Positions 1-5,809 of a DNA stretch of 6,247 nt are shown in pieces; position 1 is the stretch's first letter; the number at the start of each line of letters is the position of its first letter. This stretch comes from Candidatus Pollutiaquabacter sp. (GTDB lineage: Bacteria > Bacteroidota > Bacteroidia > AKYH767-A > 2013-40CM-41-45), in NCBI GenBank assembly GCA_903854075.1, contig CAINVI010000028.1, positions 1 through 6,247 on the forward strand, in the 5' to 3' direction. The notes beneath the pieces are model-generated. The model made no database searches, was not told where the DNA came from, and was given only the letters and a program-made list of their open reading frames with translations. The position numbers and the translations under genes are program-made.

Positions 1-580
1 CACGGGCAATCACATCATCGATAAATCGGATAAAATTATGGATATTCTTTTCGTCGTAGGCTTCCGTATCTAAGTAGTCCCAGCCCGGCAATGAATGACT
101 ATTGGTCACATCAGCAATATTGTCCGGCATGCCTTTGTATGTTACCGGCACAATCGCATTTCCATAACCTAACGCGGTGCGTACGCCATTCTTAGTTATC
201 ATGACCAGCAAATACTCCATATTCAATTTTGCCGAATAGATCAGATCGCGAATCTCGAAGGTATCGTCAACAATTACTTTTTCCGTTACCTCAAAGGGCA
301 GATGAACGACCTTCGCATGATGCGGGGATACATAGATCGCCAAACCACTGGACAAATGTCCATAGTTAATGTCATCGGTTGTGCGCTTCAACTTATCCAT
401 GATGGAATGTGCCAATTGCTTACCGAAACGCGGAGTGAGCTGATTCTCCACATTCAATAGCAATTCGGTCATATGTTTCCGGTCCAGTTTAAAATCAGGA
501 TAGCGCGGATGGGTAGGAATGACAATTGAAACAGCAGGGTATTCTTTTTGTCCAATTAAGTTGGTGGCAACAGTTTCCAT
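1..580 (-). CDS. baeRF-family (bacterial archaeo-eukaryotic release factor-like) protein, 3' end beyond the window
   Basis: This gene reads leftward and has no stop before position 1, so the C-terminus is missing. From ATG 580 the protein begins METVATNLIGQ, then P-A-V-S-I-V-I-P-T-H near residues 17-25, followed by a K-L-D-R-K-H helix. Next come G-L-A-I-Y-V-S-P and H-L-P-F-E-V-T-E-K-V-I-V-D-D-T-F-E-I-R-D-L, then a Y-L-L-V-M-I-T strand. This order is characteristic of the baeRF families, bacterial relatives of eRF1/Pelota; family 3 is my best guess. A ribosome-related role in peptide release or rescue is inferred from family membership, not shown. The truncated part would hold the C-terminal domain. 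The frame stays open upstream, so ATG 712 (MKIIRWFDG) or ATG 721 could also be the start. I prefer 580 because family members begin about 15 residues before the V-S-I-x-x-P-T-H strand. No Shine-Dalgarno sequence settles it. The protein looks cytoplasmic, with no signal peptide. Confidence 0.8.
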   Translation of the reverse strand, partial: METVATNLIGQKEYPAVSIVIPTHPRYPDFKLDRKHMTELLLNVENQLTPRFGKQLAHSIMDKLKRTTDDINYGHLSSGLAIYVSPHHAKVVHLPFEVTEKVIVDDTFEIRDLIYSAKLNMEYLLVMITKNGVRTALGYGNAIVPVTYKGMPDNIADVTNSHSLPGWDYLDTEAYDEKNIHNFIRFIDDVIAR

Positions 581-772
581 GGCTTGAGATAGTTTAAATT
601 TTGTAGGATTTTCAGGAAGACGGGGCTGAATTTTCGTCCTTCCATACTGTAAACGTAGGGTATTCGCATAGGACCACGGGTGACGGCCATCAAACCAACG
701 AATGATTTTCATCAGGAACATCGGTAATCCATGAACTTTAGAATCCGAAATCTGTTGATTATCTTTACAACA
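581..772. promoter_or_regulatory. Divergent intergenic region between the baeRF gene and the MbnP-family gene
   Basis: If the baeRF gene starts at 580 and the MbnP gene at 773, these 192 bp separate two divergent genes and should hold both promoters. On the plus strand, TATCTTTA (760-767) differs at one base from the Bacteroidota -7 consensus TAnnTTTG. It is preceded by TTTA (737-740) at 19-bp spacing, as a weak -33 element. This would start transcription almost at ATG 773, giving little or no leader. On the minus strand, TACGTTTA (657 down to 650) also differs at one base, but no good -33 element precedes it. If the baeRF gene really starts at 712 or 721, most of this region is coding. Confidence 0.35.
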
Positions 773-1537
773 ATGAAAATGTTCCGTTCCCGCCCTTCAA
801 TACTTCTAAGTATCCCCTTGATTGCTTTCACTTTGCTGATCAACGGCTGCAAAGATGATACGGAAGACCCGCTGCCTTCAACTGGCAGTATAAAAATGAC
901 GGTGGAGCATTATACCGGATCAACGCCCTTACTACTTGGCCAGCTCAACGCAACCAATGCCGCAGGAAACACCTATCAGGTCGACTTATTGAAATACTAC
1001 CTTTCGAACGTTTCTCTGATACGTTCAGACAGTTCGCTATTCAATCTTGGAAACTACGATCTAATCGACGCCGACAACCCATCCTCGCAGATCGTCCGTG
1101 GAAAGGATATTCCCAACGGGAATTATATCGGAATTCGCTTCTTTATAGGCGTTGACAGTGCACGTAACAACTCCATAGACCAATCAGGCGACCTGGACCC
1201 CAGCTATGGCATGTTTTGGCCGTGGAACACCGGCTACATTTTTTTCAAACACGAAGGATTCTATACCGATACAGCCGGCAATATTCAATCTTTACTTTTC
1301 CATTATGGAACTGATATTGCTTTAGCGACTGTATCGTTACCATTATCGCTTGAAATCAATGGCACTGAAAAATCGCTTAACTTACGATTTGACCTGAATG
1401 CGTTGTATGCAGATCCGAATATCATTGACTTCAATATCGACAACTACCATCAATCGGACAGCGGCAATGACAGGAACTGGATTGAAGCATTAAAGCAGAA
1501 TTTTCCGCAAGCATTTTCAATTTCCGTCATCCGCTAA
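773..1537 (+). CDS. MbnP-family lipoprotein (predicted copper-binding partner of a di-heme oxidase)
   Basis: The 254-residue product has a lipoprotein signal: a basic start (MKMFRSRPS), a hydrophobic core, and lipobox L-I-N-G-C with Cys26 followed by K-D-D. The mature part is a single MbnP-type beta domain. Recognisable are V-E-H-Y-T-G-S-T-P-L-L-L-G (residues 44-56), V-D-L-L-K-Y-Y-L-S-N-V-S-L (70-82), a G-N-Y-I-G-I-R-F-F-I-G-V-D stretch (116-128), G-M-F-W-P-W-N-T-G-Y (146-155), F-K-H-E-G (158-162) and L-L-F-H-Y-G-T (174-180). Histidines 46, 160, 177 and 226 are candidate metal ligands. In the methanotroph MbnP, a tryptophan is converted to kynurenine by MbnH and the protein binds copper. Trp149, Trp151 and Trp236 are candidates here. 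The MbnH-like gene follows at once, so the two probably form an operon. ATG 731 is also in frame, but it would put 14 extra residues before a complete signal peptide; ATG 779 is another possible start. The family call is firm; copper binding is inferred. Confidence 0.88.
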   Translation: MKMFRSRPSILLSIPLIAFTLLINGCKDDTEDPLPSTGSIKMTVEHYTGSTPLLLGQLNATNAAGNTYQVDLLKYYLSNVSLIRSDSSLFNLGNYDLIDADNPSSQIVRGKDIPNGNYIGIRFFIGVDSARNNSIDQSGDLDPSYGMFWPWNTGYIFFKHEGFYTDTAGNIQSLLFHYGTDIALATVSLPLSLEINGTEKSLNLRFDLNALYADPNIIDFNIDNYHQSDSGNDRNWIEALKQNFPQAFSISVIR

Positions 1538-1549
1538 TCCGTGCAGCCC

Positions 1550-2593
1550 ATGTCCTTGCAGCGCATCCTCTTTTTCGTATTATTTGGAGCCGCACTACTG
1601 GCCTGCAATGATGATGACCTTCCTCAGGCGGATGGCCCAACTCCTTATTCTTTAATAATTCCGTCGTCACTTCCCGGACTTCCGATCCCTAACAACAATC
1701 CGCTTACAGAAGAAGGAGTTGAACTTGGACGAAAATTATTTTACGATCCGTTACTTTCCGGCAATAACACGCAATCCTGTGGTAATTGTCACAATCAGGC
1801 AGACGGTTTTACAGATAATCAGTTACAATACAGTACCGGTATTGACGGTATTTCCGGAGACCGAAATTCGATGCCGTTGTTCAACATCGGTTATGCGAAC
1901 AATTTCTTCTGGGACGGAGGAGCCACCACACTGGAATCACAAGTGGTCGCGCCTATCATGAATCCGATTGAAATGCACGAAGATCTCGCTAATGCTATTA
2001 GCGAATTGAATGCACATCCGGACTACCCATTGCTTTTTAATAAGGCGTTTGGCTCCGACTCCATTACCACCAGCATGGTCATGAAAGCTATTGCGCAGTT
2101 TGAACGAACGCTCTTATCCGGTAATTCCAAATACGACCGTTACATGAAAGGTCAGGCGACACTGACACCACAAGAACAGAATGGTCTGATTGTATTTCGT
2201 GCCGCGGCGAAAGGAGATTGTACGCATTGTCATACACTGGGCGGAACGTTCACTGACTTTGGTTACCGAAATACAGGGCTGGACTCTATAGCCGTTGATA
2301 GCGGTCGCGCCCGTATCACGTTAAATCCCCTGGACCTGGGACGATTTAAAACACCCACCTTACGAAATATCGCTGTAACAGCTCCGTATATGCACGACGG
2401 GCGATTCTTTTCATTACAAGAAGTGTTGGATCATTATAACACAGGCTTTCATTATCCGGTGAATCTGGATCCTAATTTGCGAGCAGCAGTAAAAGGTCGC
2501 ATGACTGCGCAGGAAATGACAGATTTGATCGCTTTTCTTCAGACGTTGACCGACACTGACTTCCTTACCAACCCTGCATACGGCCGGCCATAA
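1550..2593 (+). CDS. Di-heme cytochrome c peroxidase / MauG superfamily lipoprotein, MbnH-like
   Basis: The 347-residue protein has a short signal with lipobox A-L-L-A-C (Cys19) followed by N-D-D-D, indicating a lipid-anchored periplasmic or outer-membrane protein. Two CxxCH heme c motifs are present: CGNCH at 77-81 and CTHCH at 224-228. Other superfamily hallmarks are E-L-G-R-K-L-F-Y-D-P (58-67), F-F-W-D-G-G with the inter-heme Trp121, the A-P-I-M-N-P-I-E-M stretch (134-142), Q-F-E-R-T-L-L-S-G (183-191), T-P-T-L-R-N (268-273) and A-P-Y-M-H-D-G (278-284). Length fits di-heme CcpA/MauG/MbnH enzymes. Members reduce peroxide or use a high-valent di-heme state to oxidise a partner protein. Position right after an MbnP gene favours the MbnH role, oxidation of an MbnP tryptophan, over a plain peroxidase; this is inference. 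GTG 1541, 3 bp after the upstream stop, is an alternative start adding three residues. The close spacing suggests co-transcription with the MbnP gene. Confidence 0.92.
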   Translation: MSLQRILFFVLFGAALLACNDDDLPQADGPTPYSLIIPSSLPGLPIPNNNPLTEEGVELGRKLFYDPLLSGNNTQSCGNCHNQADGFTDNQLQYSTGIDGISGDRNSMPLFNIGYANNFFWDGGATTLESQVVAPIMNPIEMHEDLANAISELNAHPDYPLLFNKAFGSDSITTSMVMKAIAQFERTLLSGNSKYDRYMKGQATLTPQEQNGLIVFRAAAKGDCTHCHTLGGTFTDFGYRNTGLDSIAVDSGRARITLNPLDLGRFKTPTLRNIAVTAPYMHDGRFFSLQEVLDHYNTGFHYPVNLDPNLRAAVKGRMTAQEMTDLIAFLQTLTDTDFLTNPAYGRP

Positions 2594-2683
2594 TTCCGGC
2601 TTACTGTACGCTTCTGCCATCGTAAACATTTACGATCTTTTGCTATCTTTCGAATGTAAATTCAGCATTCTTATCCTACTATC
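2594..2683 (+). promoter_or_regulatory. Intergenic region with likely promoter of the LOX-domain gene
   Basis: These 90 bp separate the MbnH-like gene from the LOX-domain gene. TATCTTTC (2644-2651) differs at one base from the Bacteroidota -7 element TAnnTTTG and lies 32 bp before ATG 2684, a reasonable leader length. No convincing TTTG -33 element sits 17-23 bp upstream, so the promoter is tentative. The inverted repeat at 2619-2636 lies immediately upstream of the -7 candidate. If this promoter is not real, the LOX-domain gene may be transcribed by read-through from the upstream pair. Confidence 0.35.
2619..2636. repeat. Perfect 8-bp inverted repeat, ATCGTAAA-CA-TTTACGAT
   Basis: The arms ATCGTAAA (2619-2626) and TTTACGAT (2629-2636) are perfectly complementary around a CA centre. 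As RNA this gives a 7-bp stem with a 4-nt loop, followed by CTTTTGC. It could therefore be a weak terminator for the MbnP/MbnH-like pair, whose stop is 25 bp upstream. As DNA it could be a dimeric-regulator operator, since it ends 7 bp before the -7 candidate of the LOX-domain gene. The stem is AT-rich and the T-run short, so neither role is settled. Confidence 0.5.
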
Positions 2684-5020
2684 ATGAAGAAGCTACTGTT
2701 TGTCCTCGGACTGTTTGTGATTAGTTTCACCGAATCAAAAGCCACCTGTCAGGCGGGTTACAATCAAGTCATCATACAGATTATACCAGATAGTTGGCCG
2801 GCTGAAATTTCCTGGGATATGTACACTTCCGGAGGAACACTGCTTGCAAACGGCGGCTCTGTCGGGGATACGGTTTGTGTCGCCGTTGACAGTTGTATAG
2901 TTTTCACTATTTACGACAGCTACGGTGATGGCATATTCTCACCCGGCGGATATTGGCTATATCTTAACGGCTCTCCGATAGCATCAGGTGGCAACTACGG
3001 CAGTTCGGATGTACAAGCCATTGCATGTCCTGCGGGCATGTATTGCAACGAACCGCTGCCATTAACTTACGGCGACCGCTGGACATCCTTTGACGACACA
3101 TGGTATACCTTTACGCCTGACTCGAACGGAATCTACGTATTGAGTACATGTGATAGCAACACGTGCAACACACAAGTTTGGGTTTACACGGCCTGCCCTC
3201 CGCTGCCCTATACAGATGGCCCGATGGGTAGTTTTGTATACAATGATGACAATTGCGGACTGCAAGCTAGTTCCAGCTTTATGCTGGTTGCGGGTACTGA
3301 TTACCTCATTCGAATCGGTGACAAGAATAATGATTGTGCGGATTCCATTCATTTCAATTTCTCTTACTCCGGACCGGTAACAGGTTGTATGGATCCGGCT
3401 TCCTGCACCTTCAATCCACTGGCCACTGTTTCCGATTCCACCGCATGTGCATACTACCCTAACCCTCTTTGTCAGGGTCCTGATCTTCGGTTCGACTCAC
3501 TGTCTTTCCTTAATAGTTTACAATTGCAAAGTTTCAATGCCGGAAATTGTGATGTAGCGGAAGGTTGTGTGACTGGCTATGGTCAGCGGTACGTTATTGC
3601 ATTCACATCCAAAATCGATAACGTAGGAACGTTGGATTATTATATCGGAACACCTTCGTCGCAGCCAGGAATGTTCAATACCAACAACTGCCACGGACAT
3701 GCGCATTATGAGGGCTATGGTGACTACCGCTTATACGACACCACCGGATTTATCGTTCCTGCCGGACATAAGAACGGGTATTGCGTCATGGATTTGTGTG
3801 GTTTCGGGCAATACACCTGTGGTAACATGGGCATCTCTGCCGGCTGCTACGATGTTTACGGCATTGGAACACAATGTCAATGGGTCGACATCACTGATGT
3901 TCCTGATGGCGATTACCGTTTGGCTATATTGATTAACGCACAACATTTGCCGGATGCGTTAGGCCGTTACGAGACCAATCATTTAAATAACGCACTACAA
4001 ATCTGTATCCGTATCACAAGAAATTCTTCGGGCATCCCTTCGTACGTCGTTCTACCCAACTGCACACCATTCGTAGACTGTAATGGAACACCCGGCGGCG
4101 TAGCAGAATACGATTGTAATGGCGTGTGTGGTGGTTCTTCCGTTTACGGTGATCTTAATGCAGATGCTGTTCTTAACCAAAGTGATATCAACACTTATAT
4201 GGATCAGGTTCAATCGGTTTTTGCCGCCACACCATGTAACGATTTGAATGCCGACGGCCAACTCAACATTTTTGATGTTGCACAAACCAACTGGTGCGTT
4301 TACGGTAACCCTTCTATACAAGGCGGTTCCCACAACCACTGTCGATTCCCACGGAATATCATCAGCTACCTGGACACCACCGAATTGAGCATCTACGACT
4401 GGGATCAGACCAACAACTATATCGATATCGCACTCAAAAATCCCCGCACCGGAGTCAAGGGATTTCAATTTGCAATAAGCGGTATTGCCATCTCTTCGTA
4501 TGTCAGCCTAGTGAATCCCGGAGTATTTCCGGTTGACCTACGTGTCATCCCTTCTCTAAATCAGATACTGGCCTTTGGACAAAATGACTCCACCATTCCG
4601 CGTTCAACTGTTGCACAACCTATTGTACGTATTTACTATTCGGCTATCACTGACACAGCGATATGTATCAGTTCAGTGCAGGGCGTCATGAACGAACGCG
4701 GCGAAGGAACCATTACGATATTGAACGACAATTGCCGATCGGTAATTACGACGTCTATTGCTTCCCAAAACAATACAGCAGAACTGATCGTGATGCCAAA
4801 TCCGGCGAATCATACGGCCTACCTGCACATTAAAAACGGCATTAATGGGTTGAGCAGTGTTTCCTTATCGGACGTTTCCGGAAAACAGTATACCGTTTCG
4901 GCTCAACCCTTCCGTAACGACTGGTACTTACTGGATTTGCAGTCGCTGCCGTCCGGAATTTACATCATTCGCGTACTCAACAACGGGATCTATGGAGCTG
5001 TACGGATGGTGAAGCTCTGA
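2684..5020 (+). CDS. Secreted multidomain lysyl oxidase (LOX)-domain protein with T9SS type A sorting domain
   Basis: The 778-residue protein starts with a Sec signal peptide (cleavage near S-K-A20). Next come a D-S-Y-G-D-G-I surface module (22-118), a pre-peptidase-C-like beta domain with D-D-T-W-Y-T-F (120-230) and a Cys motif G-C-M-D-P...A-C-A-Y (234-257). The LOX catalytic domain spans about 264-460. It has P-D-L-R-F-D (266-271), a Cys289/Cys295 pair spaced as in human LOX, and the copper motif C-H-G-H-A-H (336-341). G-H-K-N-G-Y-C carries Lys363; G-C-Y-D-V-Y carries Tyr392; then C-Q-W-V-D-I-T-D-V (398-406). Lys363 and Tyr392 align with the residues forming lysyl-tyrosyl quinone in animal LOX. 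After a D-C-N-G...C-G-G motif (465-484) follow two dockerin-like calcium loops (490-501, 519-531), a possible cohesin-like region (about 565-690) and the T9SS domain (700-778, M-P-N-P-A and L-P-S-G-I-Y). Predicted activity: copper- and O2-dependent oxidation of peptidyl lysine or other primary amines outside the cell. The substrate is unknown. Upstream is the MbnP/MbnH-like pair. Confidence 0.88.
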   Translation: MKKLLFVLGLFVISFTESKATCQAGYNQVIIQIIPDSWPAEISWDMYTSGGTLLANGGSVGDTVCVAVDSCIVFTIYDSYGDGIFSPGGYWLYLNGSPIASGGNYGSSDVQAIACPAGMYCNEPLPLTYGDRWTSFDDTWYTFTPDSNGIYVLSTCDSNTCNTQVWVYTACPPLPYTDGPMGSFVYNDDNCGLQASSSFMLVAGTDYLIRIGDKNNDCADSIHFNFSYSGPVTGCMDPASCTFNPLATVSDSTACAYYPNPLCQGPDLRFDSLSFLNSLQLQSFNAGNCDVAEGCVTGYGQRYVIAFTSKIDNVGTLDYYIGTPSSQPGMFNTNNCHGHAHYEGYGDYRLYDTTGFIVPAGHKNGYCVMDLCGFGQYTCGNMGISAGCYDVYGIGTQCQWVDITDVPDGDYRLAILINAQHLPDALGRYETNHLNNALQICIRITRNSSGIPSYVVLPNCTPFVDCNGTPGGVAEYDCNGVCGGSSVYGDLNADAVLNQSDINTYMDQVQSVFAATPCNDLNADGQLNIFDVAQTNWCVYGNPSIQGGSHNHCRFPRNIISYLDTTELSIYDWDQTNNYIDIALKNPRTGVKGFQFAISGIAISSYVSLVNPGVFPVDLRVIPSLNQILAFGQNDSTIPRSTVAQPIVRIYYSAITDTAICISSVQGVMNERGEGTITILNDNCRSVITTSIASQNNTAELIVMPNPANHTAYLHIKNGINGLSSVSLSDVSGKQYTVSAQPFRNDWYLLDLQSLPSGIYIIRVLNNGIYGAVRMVKL

Positions 5021-5022
5021 AC

Positions 5023-5631
5023 TCATCCCTTCGCAGCATTCCGCTCGCCGAAAAGCCCGAACAACACCAACGCAAAGGCTGCGCCTGTTGTGTCACACAA
5101 CATATCTTTCTGGGCATCCCAGACATCACCTTGACTACCGAGATAGTTCGCGCCTGCTTCCGGGTCGCTGGTGCTCGCGTACGCCCATTCTATCCATTCA
5201 TAGGCAACTGCTGCAGTTGCAATAACGAATAACGGATACGTATACTGTAAAAAACGAGATGCTGTCAATTTTTTACGCGTCAACCATTCTGCAATGGGAT
5301 AGGCATAAAAACCAACGGTGACGTGTGCAAAGCGATCATAATTATTTCGGTCAAAACCAAACAATTTCGTTACCCAATCAAAGGGTACTTTTTCAAACGT
5401 GAAGTGGCCGCCAATAGTATGCATGTATAACAGTACGCTCATCAGCACATACGACAGGTTGGAAAAACGAATTTTTCGCCAATACAAAATCACCATACCC
5501 GCGAGCAGCACCCACACCGTAAGGTTCTCTGCCCACCAGGTAGGTCGATCCAAAGGATTGACAGCGAGAACGACAAAAAGGACAAGATAGATCGTCAATA
5601 ACAGTAAAGGAAGTTTAGTGGTAGTGTTCAT
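5023..5631 (-). CDS. YjdF-type integral membrane protein (DUF2238 family)
   Basis: The 202-residue protein has about six hydrophobic segments: near 7-24, 37-52, 59-74, 101-117, 127-150 and 183-196. Between them lie the polar motifs that identify the DUF2238/YjdF family. These are H-T-I-G-G-H-F-T-F-E-K-V-P-F (71-84), N-N-Y-D-R-F-A-H (96-103), Y-P-I-A-E-W (111-116), Y-E-W-I-E-W (144-149) and Y-L-G-S-Q-G-D-V-W-D-A-Q-K-D-M-L-C-D (163-180). The length is normal for the family. The His, Asp and Glu residues in or near the helices suggest a metal site or a membrane-embedded enzyme, but no biochemical function is established to my knowledge. It converges on the LOX-domain gene with only 2 bp between stop codons. 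Its own promoter should lie in 5632-5809, where CAACTTTA (5636-5643, TAAAGTTG on the minus strand) is a one-mismatch -7 candidate very near the start codon. No functional link to the copper genes is evident. Confidence 0.88.
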   Translation of the reverse strand: MNTTTKLPLLLLTIYLVLFVVLAVNPLDRPTWWAENLTVWVLLAGMVILYWRKIRFSNLSYVLMSVLLYMHTIGGHFTFEKVPFDWVTKLFGFDRNNYDRFAHVTVGFYAYPIAEWLTRKKLTASRFLQYTYPLFVIATAAVAYEWIEWAYASTSDPEAGANYLGSQGDVWDAQKDMLCDTTGAAFALVLFGLFGERNAAKG

Positions 5632-5809
5632 ATTTCAACTTTAGTTGCCGCCAACCTACAGTAAAACGTGGTTAACCACCTTGACTTTTGTCAGTTATGC
5701 CATTCCGCAGTAAAAAAACCGCTTAAATTGGTATTATTACGGCTTTTCGGTATATTTAAACGAGCTATTCAGGCCATGGCCCGGATTTACCAACTGCTCT
5801 GCGAAAAGC
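5632..5809. promoter_or_regulatory. Divergent intergenic region between the YjdF-type gene and the PKD-domain gene
   Basis: These 178 bp should hold promoters for both flanking genes. On the plus strand, TTG (5728-5730), a 20-bp spacer and TATATTTA (5751-5758) fit the Bacteroidota -33/-7 pattern with one -7 mismatch, giving a leader of roughly 45 nt before ATG 5810. Nearer the YjdF-type gene are three short perfect dyads: GTTG-ccgc-CAAC (5644-5655), GTGGTTAACCAC (5668-5679) and TGAC-tttt-GTCA (5682-5693). An open frame at 5668-5973 crosses the region but overlaps the signal-peptide coding sequence in another frame and has no recognisable content. Confidence 0.4.
5728..5758 (+). promoter_or_regulatory. 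Candidate Bacteroidota-type promoter for the PKD-domain gene
   Basis: TTG at 5728-5730 and TATATTTA at 5751-5758 are separated by 20 bp, within the usual spacing of Bacteroidota primary sigma-factor promoters (TTTG / TAnnTTTG). The -7 element has A instead of the final G, and the -33 element is ATTG rather than TTTG. Transcription would start near 5763, upstream of ATG 5810. This is a pattern match only. Confidence 0.4.

Noticed and set aside
731..772. Upstream in-frame ATG for the MbnP-family protein (adds MNFRIRNLLIIFTT)
   Set aside because: A complete lipoprotein signal begins at ATG 773; the extra 14 residues would put a second hydrophobic stretch before it, and they overlap the candidate -7 element.
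773..2593. Possible methanobactin biosynthesis operon, because MbnP and MbnH are known from such operons
   Set aside because: No short MbnA-like precursor, MbnB/MbnC enzymes or MATE exporter are present in the window; MbnP/di-heme pairs are also found outside methanobactin loci.
1550..2593. Classical hydrogen peroxide-detoxifying cytochrome c peroxidase as the sole function
   Set aside because: Still possible from the motifs, but direct coupling to an MbnP-family gene and a lipid anchor favour an MbnH-type role acting on a partner protein.
2583..2600. GCCGG...CCGGC inverted repeat overlapping the stop codon of the di-heme gene, considered as a terminator
   Set aside because: Only 5 bp per arm, an 8-nt loop and no T-run after it; it lies partly in coding sequence.
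4052..4468. 138-codon open frame antisense to the LOX-domain gene
   Set aside because: The plus strand here encodes clear dockerin-like repeats; the antisense translation has no recognisable features and is a shadow of that reading frame.
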